Notes: a model not told the origin generated them from the sequence alone. Numbered from the stretch's first letter, positions 1 through 9,749 are shown. The stretch is DNA of 64,000 bases from Verrucomicrobiota bacterium (GCA_003402705.1 QQNF01000002.1:1-64000), one strand, 5' to 3'. Translations and numbers: made by a program.

Positions 1-1
1 C

Positions 2-1708
2 ATCACCGACTTCGATCCGCTAAACGACATCATCGATCTATCAGCACCCTTCTGGGGCATGACCGGCGACGCCCGCGCCTACATCGCCGTCCGCCTCGAC
101 ACCAATTATTCGACCCCGGTCCCAACCCTCGACAGCGTGCTCGTCGTCACCCGCCCAGATGGCAGTAAACAGGAAATCGTCCTGCGCAAACTCGTCCTCG
201 GCAGCACCCAGCTCATCCGCCTCATCGCTGAAGGCAACATCCGCATGGGCGGCCTCAGCATCCCCACCACGGTGCAGCTCACCATGGCCCCCGGCTCGAC
301 CGGCGCGCCCATCAGCGAATCGCTCGACGAATCCTTCGCCCTCACCGTCACCCGCAGCGGTGCAGGCACCTCCGCCGCCCTCGACGTCCCGATCGGCTTC
401 TTCGAACAGGCCCTCGGCGGCCGCTTCCTCATCGAGGGAGCCACCTCCAACCAGGGCAAACGCTCGGTCGTCAGCTTCGCCCGCGGTCAGACGAGTAAAA
501 CCCTCACCGTCCGCCCCATCCCCGACCTCGAAACCACCGGCACGTCCAACATCGAAGTCGCCGTGCTGCCCCATTTCCGCTATGCGGTCGCTGGCGCGGG
601 TGTTTCACAAACCATCGGCGACAACCCGATGGTCTGGCTCGAAGTCATGCAGGAAAGCGCTGTCGCCAATCCTGCCCAACCCGCGAGTGTGCGAATCCAC
701 CGCAGCGGTAGCACTTCGCAAAACCTCACCGTAGATCTCCAACTCGACGGCACCGCAGAAAATGGCGTCCACATCCAGGAAGTCTCCAGCACCCTAACTA
801 TACCAGCCGGCCAAAGCAGCCGCGATCTAACTATCCCCGCACGCGCCGCCGGCCTCGCTGCCGGACCCAGGGTCGCCCTCATCCGCCTCGCCTCGCGCGA
901 ACAGTATATGTTAGGAAACCCCCACGAAGCCCTGATCTTCGTCGGCAATACCGCCGCGGAAACCCACGGTGCCGGGTTCGACCGCTGGCTCCACGCCTCC
1001 ACCAACGGCGTCATCTCCCGCCACGCCGATCTCCAGAAGCTGGCTCCGGGGAAAATGAGCAATTACGTGTTAGCCTACGCCTTTAGCCTCGCCTCCGTGG
1101 ACGATCTCGGCAAACACGGCATCTCATTCAATGTAGTCGCAGGCCGCCCGGAACTCAAAGCCCCGGGCCAATTCAAAGCCGCCGACCTCCGCTGGAGTGT
1201 GCAGTCCACCGCCACTCTCGGCGATTGGGAAAATGCGAACGGAAATTTCACGCGAGTCCCCGACCCCGCCGGGCTAAAACTCGTCGGTCAACCGCTCTCC
1301 GCCGCCGATAAGGGCAGATTCTACCGCCTCAACTTGACCCTCGACCCCGGTCAGCTCGTCGGCGACACCATCACTGCCACAACCGGCAGCCCCGACTACG
1401 GCATGACCGGCAACTGGAATGCCGATCCCGCCACCGGCCAACTCACAAGCTCCAGCGGCAACGCCGGCGAGACCAACCGCATCATCGCCAACATCACCGG
1501 TCCGGTGGACGTCGATTTTGAAATGGAAATCATCGGCGGAAATGGCAGCGACACGCTGGTGCTCTACATCGACGGCGTCAGGCAAACCACGACCCAGGGA
1601 CAATCCGTTAGTTATCGACAAGCTCTCACCGGCACCGCATCCCACCTCTTCATGTGGGAATTCACCCGCGGCTCCGGCAAGGCGGTCATCCGCAATCTGG
1701 CGCAATGA
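2..1708 (+). CDS. Large surface/secreted Calx-beta-like protein, C-terminal part (5' end outside window)
   Basis: The frame is open from the second base of the window, so the ATG at 59 is internal and the N-terminus lies to the left. The first residues (ITDFDPLNDIIDLS) resemble the end of a type I secretion target region as found in large repeat-containing exoproteins. Two stretches look like Calx-beta repeats: one around DESFALTVTRSG, the other from ASVRIHRSGSTS through GTAENGVHI to TIPAGQSSRDLTIPA. The last ~120 residues form another beta-rich segment ending FTRGSGKAVIRNLAQ. No catalytic motif is visible. It is probably an extracellular or outer-surface adhesin-like protein, but the function cannot be fixed from this fragment. 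The stop codon overlaps the next start (ATGA), suggesting co-transcription with the lipoprotein downstream. Codons end mostly in C, unlike the G-ending + strand genes to the right. Confidence 0.75.
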   Translation: MTDFDPLNDIIDLSAPFWGMTGDARAYIAVRLDTNYSTPVPTLDSVLVVTRPDGSKQEIVLRKLVLGSTQLIRLIAEGNIRMGGLSIPTTVQLTMAPGSTGAPISESLDESFALTVTRSGAGTSAALDVPIGFFEQALGGRFLIEGATSNQGKRSVVSFARGQTSKTLTVRPIPDLETTGTSNIEVAVLPHFRYAVAGAGVSQTIGDNPMVWLEVMQESAVANPAQPASVRIHRSGSTSQNLTVDLQLDGTAENGVHIQEVSSTLTIPAGQSSRDLTIPARAAGLAAGPRVALIRLASREQYMLGNPHEALIFVGNTAAETHGAGFDRWLHASTNGVISRHADLQKLAPGKMSNYVLAYAFSLASVDDLGKHGISFNVVAGRPELKAPGQFKAADLRWSVQSTATLGDWENANGNFTRVPDPAGLKLVGQPLSAADKGRFYRLNLTLDPGQLVGDTITATTGSPDYGMTGNWNADPATGQLTSSSGNAGETNRIIANITGPVDVDFEMEIIGGNGSDTLVLYIDGVRQTTTQGQSVSYRQALTGTASHLFMWEFTRGSGKAVIRNLAQ

Positions 1709-2622
1709 ACACCCGCACCCTGCGAGTTTTTCTCACCTTGATTGTCCCCGCTCTCGCCGCCTGCGGTCCGAAGACGAAGACGGAAACCAGGACCCCCGAA
1801 AAGCCCAGCGCGCTCGTAACCGTCGGCTCGATTTCCATCGACCAGCAGGACCTCGATCATCACCTCCAGGAAAAGCACGGCGGACGCAGCGACGAGCAAA
1901 CCCGCCGCATTGCCCTCGAAGAACTGACCCTCCGCGCCCAGCAAAACCAAGCCGCACTCGATGCGGATCTCGACAAGGACCCCGCCGTACGCGCCGAGAT
2001 GGCCCGCGTTCTCGCCACCCAATATCGGGAAAAACTCCTCGCTCCCCAACTCCGCGAACTCGCCAGCCAACCCATCACCGAAGCGCGCCTGCGCGAACTC
2101 TATCAGGAAAACGAACCCCGATTCCGCTCCAACGAAAAGCGCCAGATCGCCGTGCTTTGGCTCAATCCCAACAACGACGCCGAGCGCACCGCGCAATACC
2201 TCGAAAAACTCAACTACGCCCGCACGTGGGCCACCACCGCCGACCTCAAGGACCAACCCGGCCAGGGATTTTCCGTGCTCTCGGTCGATCACTCCGAGCA
2301 CCAGGCCAGCCGTTACAAAGGCGGCATCGTCGGCTGGCTCGAAAGCACCGGCAGCATGGACCAATGGACCAAAGCCGTCGCCGAGATCGCCTTCTCACTC
2401 ACCGAACCCGGCGAAGTCAGCCAAGTCATCTCCCGGCCCGAAGGCATGTTCCTGGTCCGCTACATGGACCGTAAACCGGCCATCCTCCGTCCGTTAGAGT
2501 CCGTGACCCGCGAACTCGAACAATCCGAAAAACAACGCTTGCGACAGGAACTCGAAGCTGGGTTTCGAAGAACCCTTGATGAAAAGTATCCTTCACAACG
2601 GACAAATCCGCCACAGCCCTAG
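1705..2622 (+). CDS. Parvulin-type peptidylprolyl isomerase lipoprotein (SurA/PpiC-like)
   Basis: The start at 1705 gives a lipoprotein signal peptide with lipobox LAAC at residues ~16-19 (MNTRTLRVFLTLIVPALAAC), so the mature protein is probably anchored in the outer or inner membrane facing the periplasm. After the anchor comes a SurA_N-like helical segment (ISIDQQDLDHHLQE, then the LYQENEPRF helix) and a parvulin-like domain (AVLWLNPNN ... GGIVGWLEST ... IAFSLTEPGEVSQVI ... GMFLVRYMDRKP). That order is typical of periplasmic folding factors for outer-membrane or exported proteins. The gene overlaps the preceding surface-protein gene by 4 bp, and the pairing suggests a dedicated folding factor for that exported protein (inference). 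Family assignment is good; isomerase activity is not certain because the parvulin domain looks divergent. Confidence 0.75.
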   Translation: MNTRTLRVFLTLIVPALAACGPKTKTETRTPEKPSALVTVGSISIDQQDLDHHLQEKHGGRSDEQTRRIALEELTLRAQQNQAALDADLDKDPAVRAEMARVLATQYREKLLAPQLRELASQPITEARLRELYQENEPRFRSNEKRQIAVLWLNPNNDAERTAQYLEKLNYARTWATTADLKDQPGQGFSVLSVDHSEHQASRYKGGIVGWLESTGSMDQWTKAVAEIAFSLTEPGEVSQVISRPEGMFLVRYMDRKPAILRPLESVTRELEQSEKQRLRQELEAGFRRTLDEKYPSQRTNPPQP

Positions 2623-2823
2623 GTCCGCGCATCACCCTCCCGGGCGATGGTCCACATGAAGCAACACCACGTCCACGACGCGATGGAAGATTCAATGTGT
2701 TCATGCTGTCGGATCGGACGAACAAGAATCCGCCGGAAATCCTCCGTAACCGCCGCCGCGGGTCCGAGTTTCCCGGCATCGAGAAGTCAAGGTTTTGGAG
2801 GGGACGTGTTGGGAGAAGGGGGG
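2623..2823. other. Intergenic segment at a GC-skew switch
   Basis: This 200-bp gap separates two + strand genes with C-ending codons from a convergent minus-strand gene, and marks where the + strand changes from C-rich to G-rich. No tRNA, terminator hairpin with U-tract, insertion-sequence end or convincing DnaA box (TTATCCACA-like) was seen. Its role is discussed as a finding. Confidence 0.5.
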
Positions 2824-3735
2824 TTATGGTGATGGTTGGAGTTTGAGGATGGCGGTGGCCATGGAGCGGCCGAGTTGGAGTTGGCCGGCGGTGTTGTAGT
2901 GGACGGTGTCGGGGAGGAGGGGGAAGTTGTCGGTGGGGATCATGCGGGTGCCGGGGATGGCGTCGGGATGGCCGGAGGCGGCGTCGGCGTGGGATTGGCT
3001 GGTGCGGATTTCGGAGCGGTGGGTGAAGCGCGGGAGAGGTGGGTCGTGGGGGAGGACCTGGCCGAAGACGAGGGGGACTGGGGTGTTCTGGTTGGTGTCT
3101 TGTTCGAGGCGGTGTTTGAGGAGCCGGAGGGAGGCGGCATAATTGGTGGCGGAAGTGGGGTGTTTTGCGTCCTGCTCGCCCTGCATCCAGAGGAAGCCGC
3201 GGATGGTGAAGGGGGTGTTCTGGTGGCGGAGGTGGTTGAGGGCGGCGAGGAACGTGCGGCGCATGGCGAGGTAGTGGAGGCCGGTGTTGGGGTCGGTGGG
3301 GGAGGTGCCTGGGTAGAAGGTTTTGCGGTTGGGGGCTGGGGGTAAATCCAGCCATGTGGTGCCGTCCCAGCCGGCGTGGAGAGGTTGGCCGCTGAGGGCG
3401 AATTTGACGATGAGGACATCGCGGTTGGGGGAGGCGGCGGTGATGGTGGAGGCGAAGCTGATTTCGGGGCCGAACTGGGTGGTGCCGGGGGAGCGGGTGC
3501 GGCCGGGGGTGAGTGGTTCGAAGGTGGAGCCGTTCCAGAATGAGGCGTTGGGGACGGGTTGGCGCTGCGGACCGGGGCGACCGGCGCCGGTGCCGGAGCC
3601 CTGCACGTTGGACTGACCGGCCACGACACAGAGGTCGGCGGGGCGCGGGGCGGGAGGGGCGGGGTCGGCGGCGCGGGAGAGTTGAGTGGAGATGAGGAGG
3701 GAGAGGAGCGGGAGGAGGAGGGAACGGCGGCGCAT
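2824..3735 (-). CDS. Secreted SASA-type carbohydrate esterase (sialate O-acetylesterase-like)
   Basis: The product begins with a clear Sec signal peptide (MRRRSLLLPLLSLLISTQLSRA) followed by SGNH/SASA family blocks. These are block I with the nucleophile serine in VVAGQSNVQGSG (~residues 37-48), the GFLWMQGEQDA block (~residues 157-167), and the C-terminal DTVHYNTAGQLQLG block carrying the catalytic His and probably the Asp. This matches the DUF303/CE6-like esterases that remove acetyl groups from sugars or hemicellulose. The ~303-residue length fits a single-domain member. It acts in the periplasm or outside the cell. It is a single minus-strand gene, divergent from the giant CotH/LamG gene. 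The exact substrate cannot be told. Confidence 0.85.
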   Translation of the reverse strand: MRRRSLLLPLLSLLISTQLSRAADPAPPAPRPADLCVVAGQSNVQGSGTGAGRPGPQRQPVPNASFWNGSTFEPLTPGRTRSPGTTQFGPEISFASTITAASPNRDVLIVKFALSGQPLHAGWDGTTWLDLPPAPNRKTFYPGTSPTDPNTGLHYLAMRRTFLAALNHLRHQNTPFTIRGFLWMQGEQDAKHPTSATNYAASLRLLKHRLEQDTNQNTPVPLVFGQVLPHDPPLPRFTHRSEIRTSQSHADAASGHPDAIPGTRMIPTDNFPLLPDTVHYNTAGQLQLGRSMATAILKLQPSP

Positions 3736-3884
3736 GAGAGGTGTGTGTGGCGGGAAGGGGGGAGGAAGGCAATGCCGCGAGTCCGTTTTGGGGGGCCGTG
3801 AAGCCGGGTGAATGAGATTGCCATGGAGGCCGGGAAGCGGGTAGATGGGAGGTTGTCGGTTTTCAACTTTCCTTTGTTTTGCCC

Positions 3885-6800
3885 ATGCAACTGCGCCTGT
3901 TTTCTGTAGGCCTCGCGTCCTTACTGCTGATGTCTGTGTCGGTGCGAGCCGGGCTGGTGGCGTACTGGCCGTTCAAAGATGCGGCGACGCTGGGGAATGA
4001 TCCGGCTGGCGGGACGGTGCTGACGTCGAACGGGGGAGCGGCGTACACGGCGTCTGGGAAGTTCGGGGGAGCGGTGACGCTGAACGGGACCTCGCAGTTT
4101 TTGTCAGGGACGGTGAACAACCTGCCGACGGGGAACAGTGCGTACACGCAGTCGGCGTGGATCAAGCCGACGTTGCTAGGGCCGCGGGGGATTGTGGGCT
4201 GGGGGAATTTCGGGGCGACGAGGCAGGTGAATGCGCTGCGGTTGTCTGACAGCGGGAACGGGTTCCGACATTACTGGACGGGAGCGGACCTAGATGCGAC
4301 GGGGCTGACGACGACCTTGAACAACGGGAGTTGGCATCATGTGGCGACGACGTGGGACGGCACGACGCGTCGGATTTTTCTGAACGGGGTGCCGGTGGCG
4401 CAGGACACGCCTGGGGCGAACGGGGCGACGGCGGCGAATTTCCGGATCGGGTCGACGAATGGTGGAGAGTTTTTCAGCGGGGCGATTGATGATGTGGCGT
4501 TGTACAATCATGCGCTGACGGCGACGGAGGTGCAGTTGCTGGCGAGCGGGGCGTCGCCGCTGCCGCCGCTGGCTCCGACGGGGTTGGCGGTGGATGATCT
4601 GACGATCCGGCCGGAGACGGTGACGGGGGATTTTCTGTCGACGATCATGAGTGCGGACCCTAACGAGGGTGAGGCGCACAGTTTCAGTCTGGTGAGTGGG
4701 CTGGGGAGCGAGGAGAACGGGAATTTTGCGATCGTCGGGCATCAATTGCGGGCGAACGCGGTGTTTGCGGGGCTGACGGGGGTGCCGCAGCGGATCCGGA
4801 TTCGGAGCACGGATGCGGCGGGGTTGTGGGTGGAGGCGTCTTTTGTGCTGATGGTGGTCCCGAAGACGCGGGGGATGGTGATCAATGAGATTCACTACAA
4901 CAGTGCGGACAACCGGGTGAGGAATTCGTTTGTGGAGCTGTACAACGACGGGGTGGCGGCGGTGGATTTGTCAGGGTGGAGGCTGAGCGGCGGGGTGGAC
5001 TATCTGATTCCTGGTGGGACGGTGGTGGCGGCGGGCGGGTATCTGGTGATCGCGGAGGATCCGGCGACGATGCAGAGTTATTTCGGGAAGACGGCGCTGG
5101 GGCCGTGGAACAATGCGGTGGTGGTGTACGCGGACGGGTCGAAGGAAGTGACGGGGTTGTCGAATGACGGGGACAACGTGAGGCTGCGGGATGCGGCCGG
5201 CAAGATTGTGAGTGAGGTGGATTACGAGAATCGGTCGCCGTGGCCTGCGGAGGGGAATGGCGAGGGGTCGTCGATCGAGCTGATTCATCCGATGCTGGAT
5301 GCGAGTCACGGGAGCAACTGGCGGGCGGCGAAGCTTGTGCCGCCGGCGGTGTTTACGACGTATGTTGGGTTTGGGGGGACGTGGCGGTGGCGTCGGGGGG
5401 TGCAGGGGGATACGGGTGAGCCGGCGGTACCGTTCACGGCGTGGCGGGCGCGTGTTTTTGTTGAGCCGGTGCCTGCGGCGGCGAATGCGCAGTGGCAGAG
5501 CAACGTGGCTCCGTTAGGGTTCGGGGACAATGACGGGAACGGGGCGAACGGGACGGCGGAGAATACGACGAACCTTGCGGACATGAATGGCGGGACGCTG
5601 TACACGTCGGTGTATTTGCGGCGGACGTTCACGATCGCGGCGGGGAAGATTCCGCAGGCGGTGCAGGTAAATGTGCGGTGTGATGATGGTTGTGTGGTGT
5701 GGATCAATGGGGTGTATGCGGGGGCGGTGCGGCCGAATGCGGCGATTGGGACGGGGCATCATTTCTATAACACGATGGCGACGAATGCGCCGGATCCGGT
5801 GGCGACTTTTGGGATGACGCCGGTGTCGGCGTCGGCGGTGAATCTGGTGGAGGGGGAGAATGTGATCGCGATTCACGCGATGAACACATCTGCGGCGAGC
5901 AATGATTTTCAGATTGATGCGGAGGTGAAGGAGGCGGCATTGACTGGGGATGCTGGGTCGCCGGGGGCGCGGAATTTCAAGTATGCGGAGGTGGCGGCGC
6001 CGGCGGTGCGGCGGGTGGGGCATTTGCCGGAGCGGCCTAAGTCATCGGACTCGATTGTGGTGACGGCGAGGATTACGGATCCGCAGGGGGTGGCGTCGGC
6101 GACGATGAGTTATCAGCTGGTGGCACCCGGGGCGTTTATTCCGGCGACGCTGCCGAAGGCGGTGAGCGGTGGGAATTTTGTGAATGTGACGGTGCCGCTG
6201 GCGGCGAATCCTGCGTTTGAGGATCCTGCGAACTGGGTGGTGGCGGCGATGCGGGATGACGGGACGCGAGGGGATGTGCTAGGCGGTGACGGGATCTGGA
6301 CTGGGGTGATTCCGCCGCAGGGGAACCGGACGCTGGTGCGGTACCGGGTGACGGCGGCGGACAACGGGGGCGCGTCGGCGCGGGTGCCGTATGCGGGGGA
6401 TCCGTCACTGAACTTTGCGTGTTTTGTTTATGACGGAGTGCCTGGGTACGAGGGGACGAGTGCGGCGGACCTGCAGAAGCTGCCGGTCTATCATTTTCTG
6501 ACGCGGAAGGCGGATTACGATCAATGTGTGGCGTACGACAACAATGCGTCGCAGCGGCTGACGGCGGGGACGAGCTGGAATTTCGAGAACTGGGAGGCGT
6601 GTTTTGTGTGTGACGGGGTGGTTTATGATCACATCCCGTATCGGTTGAAGGGGGCGAACGGGCGGTACACGGCGAGCGGGACGGGAGGTGCGGGGAATGG
6701 GAAGCGGGCGTTCAAGTTCCTCTTTCACAAAGGGTATGAGTTTGATGCGATCGATCAGAACGGGAATCGTTATCCTGAAAAGTGGTCGACGATGATCACG

Positions 6801-9107
6801 GAGAACCTGTGGGAGAACCGGGCGAGTTATACGTTTTCGCTGAATGAGATGGTGAATTTCCATCTGTTCAACGAGCTGGGGATTCCGGCGCCGCGTGGGC
6901 ACTGGTCGCATTTCCGGACGATCATGCAGACGGGGGAGCAGCCGACGAAGTGGGCGGGGGATTTCTGGGGGTTGATGTGGGTGCACGAGGATTACGACCG
7001 GCGGTTTCTGGCGGCGCACGGGTTGAAGAAGGGGAACCTTTACAAGCTGACGCGGGACGGGGTGAGCGGGCTGCTGCAGTTCCGTTATCAGTCGGCGTTC
7101 GGGCCGGCGGACGGGAGTGATCACGATGAGATCTACAACCAGTTGAAAGGGACGAGCACGCCGGCGTACATTCAGGCGCGGGTGAATCTGGATCTGTGGT
7201 GCCGCTATCATGGGTTTGCGGAAGCGATCCGGCATTACGATTACTGGCCGAACGGGGACAACAACGGGGCGTGGTATTTCTATCCGCTGTACAATGCGGC
7301 GAACAACAACAAGGGGCAGATGTACTATCTGCCGAACGATCTGGATGCGACGTGGGGGCCGACGTGGAACAACGGGCATGACATTGTGCACAACGCGCTA
7401 TTCAACGACAGTGCGAGCTCGGGCGGGGATGCGTCGACGAATCCGACGCTGTGGCCGCGGTATTTCAACCAGGTGAGGGAGATCCGGCGGCTGCTGTGGC
7501 AGCCTGATCAGATCAATCCGCTGATTGACGAGTTTGCGGCGGTGATCCGGCCGATTGTGAATGCGGAGTTCGTGCGTTGGCATCCGGGGAACGGGGCTCC
7601 GGCGGTGACGGGGAACTTCGGCGGATTGTTCGGGCCTAACGATTCGACACTGAATGCGAACGGGCAGCTGGCACTGAATGCGTATGTGGCGGGGATGAAG
7701 GATTTTGCGTTTGATGCGAACAACAATGGGGGGACGTGGCCTGGGGGGAATGTGGCCGTGGGCGGGCGGGCGGCGTTTCTGGACACGCTGGGGAGCAATC
7801 TTGGGGAGAATGCGACGAAGTATCCTGCGGTGCCGGTGATCAGTTACAGCGGGCCGGTGGGGTATCCGGTGAATGATCTACGGTTCACGACGACGGCGTT
7901 CAGCGATCCGAACGGGGATGCGTTTGCGGGGATGCAGTGGCGGGTGGCGGCGGTGAATGCGTCCGGGGTGTGGACGGCTGGGGAGCGGCGGCTGCTGGAG
8001 ATCAATGCGAGTCACGACAGCGGGGAACGGGGCGTGTTTGCGGCGGAGTACAAGTATCCGGTGACGGCGTGTGTGCCGGGGCAGCGGTACCGGGCGCGGG
8101 TTAGGATGAAGGATGCGACGGGGCGGTGGAGTTTGTGGAGCAATGCGTTGGAGTTTACGGCTGGGGTGTTTGATCCGTCGGCGTATGCGGGGCAGGTGGT
8201 GGTGAGCGAGCTGATGTATCATGCGGCGGATCCGACCCTTGCGGAGCGTGCGGCGGCGGCGGCGCTGAGTCCGGCGCAGGTGTGGAACGATGACAGTTTT
8301 GACTATGTGGAGCTGAGGAATGTGAGTGCCGGGGCGATTGACCTGACGGGGTTCGAGTTCACGTCGGGGTTTGACTATGTGTTTCCCGCGGGATCGGTGA
8401 TGGGTCCGGGAGCGAGTCTGGTGGTGGTGGCGAATGCGGATGCGTTCCGGGTGCGGTATGGAGCGGGGCGGCCGGTGGCGGGGGCGTGGAATGCGAAGGA
8501 CCGGCTGAGCAATGCGGGGGAGACCCTGACACTTCAGTTCGGGCAGGCGGTGCCTGCGGTGTTTTCGTTCGCGTACAGTGATAATGGTGGGGCGGGGTGG
8601 CCGGTGGAGCCTGATGGCAGCGGGGCGAGTCTGGTGAGGATCGAGCCTGAGAATCCGGCGCGTGATCCGGCGGTGGGGTGGAACTGGCGGGTGGGTGCGG
8701 TGCCGAGTCCGGGGGTGGACGACCGGGTTGGTTATGCGGCGTGGCTGGGCGGGGCGGCGGAGCCGGATGCGGACGGGGACGGGCTGGCGAATGTGGCGGA
8801 GTACATGCTAGGGGGGAGCAATGCGGGGGATTCGTCTGCGGTGGTGCCGGAGGGCGGGCTGGCGGCGGTGACGGTGGGCGGGGTGGAGGAGACTTACATG
8901 ACGCTGAGTGTGCGGCTGGTGAACGGGCGGGAGGATTTCCGGGTCCGGGCGGAGTTTTCAAGGAACCTTGCGGCGTGGCCGTTTGCAGGGGTGCAGATCG
9001 CGGCGAGGGACAATGGGGACGGGACGCGGACGGAGTTGTGGCGGAGTCCGGATCCGGTGATGCCGGGGAAGAGGCGGTTCGGGCGCGTGAGGTTCACGCC
9101 GCGGTGA
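3885..9107 (+). CDS. Giant exported LamG / lamin-tail / CotH-kinase protein
   Basis: I chose ATG 3885 rather than an in-frame TTG at 3879 because it gives a good signal peptide (MQLRLFSVGLASLLLMSVSVRA). The order is as follows. A LamG/concanavalin-like domain lies at ~residues 25-215 (GLVAYWPFKDA ... GSWHHVATTWDG ... DDVALYNHALT). A first lamin-tail domain starts near 330 (VINEIHYNS ... FVELYN ... LSGWRLSGG). A jelly-roll-like segment follows at ~510-690. A CotH-type kinase fold covers ~868-1230 (YHFLTRKADYD, IPYRLKGANGRY, KRAFKFLFHKGYEF, WGLMWVHEDYDRRF). A second lamin-tail domain lies near 1438-1560 (VVVSELMYHA). A calcium-loop-like DADGDGLANVAEYMLG sits near 1627. CotH proteins phosphorylate proteins in spores and exoproteomes; in Verrucomicrobia and Planctomycetes such proteins are surface or secreted with unknown targets. 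The gene is intact, about 1740 codons, and strongly G-ending. Confidence 0.85.
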   Translation: MQLRLFSVGLASLLLMSVSVRAGLVAYWPFKDAATLGNDPAGGTVLTSNGGAAYTASGKFGGAVTLNGTSQFLSGTVNNLPTGNSAYTQSAWIKPTLLGPRGIVGWGNFGATRQVNALRLSDSGNGFRHYWTGADLDATGLTTTLNNGSWHHVATTWDGTTRRIFLNGVPVAQDTPGANGATAANFRIGSTNGGEFFSGAIDDVALYNHALTATEVQLLASGASPLPPLAPTGLAVDDLTIRPETVTGDFLSTIMSADPNEGEAHSFSLVSGLGSEENGNFAIVGHQLRANAVFAGLTGVPQRIRIRSTDAAGLWVEASFVLMVVPKTRGMVINEIHYNSADNRVRNSFVELYNDGVAAVDLSGWRLSGGVDYLIPGGTVVAAGGYLVIAEDPATMQSYFGKTALGPWNNAVVVYADGSKEVTGLSNDGDNVRLRDAAGKIVSEVDYENRSPWPAEGNGEGSSIELIHPMLDASHGSNWRAAKLVPPAVFTTYVGFGGTWRWRRGVQGDTGEPAVPFTAWRARVFVEPVPAAANAQWQSNVAPLGFGDNDGNGANGTAENTTNLADMNGGTLYTSVYLRRTFTIAAGKIPQAVQVNVRCDDGCVVWINGVYAGAVRPNAAIGTGHHFYNTMATNAPDPVATFGMTPVSASAVNLVEGENVIAIHAMNTSAASNDFQIDAEVKEAALTGDAGSPGARNFKYAEVAAPAVRRVGHLPERPKSSDSIVVTARITDPQGVASATMSYQLVAPGAFIPATLPKAVSGGNFVNVTVPLAANPAFEDPANWVVAAMRDDGTRGDVLGGDGIWTGVIPPQGNRTLVRYRVTAADNGGASARVPYAGDPSLNFACFVYDGVPGYEGTSAADLQKLPVYHFLTRKADYDQCVAYDNNASQRLTAGTSWNFENWEACFVCDGVVYDHIPYRLKGANGRYTASGTGGAGNGKRAFKFLFHKGYEFDAIDQNGNRYPEKWSTMITENLWENRASYTFSLNEMVNFHLFNELGIPAPRGHWSHFRTIMQTGEQPTKWAGDFWGLMWVHEDYDRRFLAAHGLKKGNLYKLTRDGVSGLLQFRYQSAFGPADGSDHDEIYNQLKGTSTPAYIQARVNLDLWCRYHGFAEAIRHYDYWPNGDNNGAWYFYPLYNAANNNKGQMYYLPNDLDATWGPTWNNGHDIVHNALFNDSASSGGDASTNPTLWPRYFNQVREIRRLLWQPDQINPLIDEFAAVIRPIVNAEFVRWHPGNGAPAVTGNFGGLFGPNDSTLNANGQLALNAYVAGMKDFAFDANNNGGTWPGGNVAVGGRAAFLDTLGSNLGENATKYPAVPVISYSGPVGYPVNDLRFTTTAFSDPNGDAFAGMQWRVAAVNASGVWTAGERRLLEINASHDSGERGVFAAEYKYPVTACVPGQRYRARVRMKDATGRWSLWSNALEFTAGVFDPSAYAGQVVVSELMYHAADPTLAERAAAAALSPAQVWNDDSFDYVELRNVSAGAIDLTGFEFTSGFDYVFPAGSVMGPGASLVVVANADAFRVRYGAGRPVAGAWNAKDRLSNAGETLTLQFGQAVPAVFSFAYSDNGGAGWPVEPDGSGASLVRIEPENPARDPAVGWNWRVGAVPSPGVDDRVGYAAWLGGAAEPDADGDGLANVAEYMLGGSNAGDSSAVVPEGGLAAVTVGGVEETYMTLSVRLVNGREDFRVRAEFSRNLAAWPFAGVQIAARDNGDGTRTELWRSPDPVMPGKRRFGRVRFTPR

Positions 9108-9125
9108 GGTTAGTTGAGGTTAGGT

Positions 9126-9749
9126 TCAGCGGCTGGCGGGTGCCTTGGGGGGAGGCGTGCCGAGACGGCCGGCCATGAGGGAACGCCATGGTGGGCCGAG
9201 CCCGTTGCGGTCGTTGAGTTCGCTGCGATGGACGGCGGATTCGTTGAGGGGATCGGCGTCGGCGGCGATGCGGACGAGGAATCGAGCGAGGAGGGCCTGG
9301 CGGTCGGAGGTGGCCGGGGACGAGGATTTCCGTTCGGCGGCGCGGACGAGGAAATCGGTGAGGACGCGGAGGTTTTCGTCGGGCGGCGGGAGGTTGGGGG
9401 ATTGGCCTTCGTTCCAGCGGAGGGCGGCGCGGGCGACGGAGGCGTTGCCGGGGTCGATGTGGAGAGCGAGAGTGAGGAGACGGCGCGCGGATTCAGCGGC
9501 GGCGGTATTTCCTGTGAGGATGGCCGGGGAGAGCGAGGCGGCGGCGTAGCGGGCGAGCCATGTGGCGATGCGTTCGCATTCTGGCTGGAGGAGTGCGGTG
9601 AGTTCGTGGGTGAAGATGGCGAGCCGGATTTTCGGCTGCGGGAAGGGAGCGGGTTTGGGCGTGGGGAGAGCGTCGGCCTTCTGGGCGGCGGCGTGTGGTG
9701 CGGCGGCGAGCAGAGTGAGGGCGGCGGAGATCCGGAGGAGGCGTTTCAC
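9126..9749 (-). CDS. Exported protein of unknown function
   Basis: The start is a GTG at 9749, overlapping the stop of the upstream MBL gene (GTGA), so the two are probably co-translated. The product has a signal peptide (MKRLLRISAALTLLAAAPHAAAQ) and ~185 mature residues rich in Ala, Leu and Arg. These include a helical stretch that looks like one or two TPR-type hairpins (SARRLLTLALHIDPGNASVARAAL - written in two parts: SARRLLTLALHIDPG, NASVARAAL). I do not recognise a family. It may be a small periplasmic scaffold. The overlap with the metal-dependent hydrolase is the only hint at function. Confidence 0.65.
   Translation of the reverse strand: MKRLLRISAALTLLAAAPHAAAQKADALPTPKPAPFPQPKIRLAIFTHELTALLQPECERIATWLARYAAASLSPAILTGNTAAAESARRLLTLALHIDPGNASVARAALRWNEGQSPNLPPPDENLRVLTDFLVRAAERKSSSPATSDRQALLARFLVRIAADADPLNESAVHRSELNDRNGLGPPWRSLMAGRLGTPPPKAPASR

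Noticed and set aside
2623-2823. oriC or dif site at the skew switch
   Set aside because: The region is only 200 bp with no TTATCCACA-like cluster and no dif-like 28-mer, so only the compositional switch is reported.
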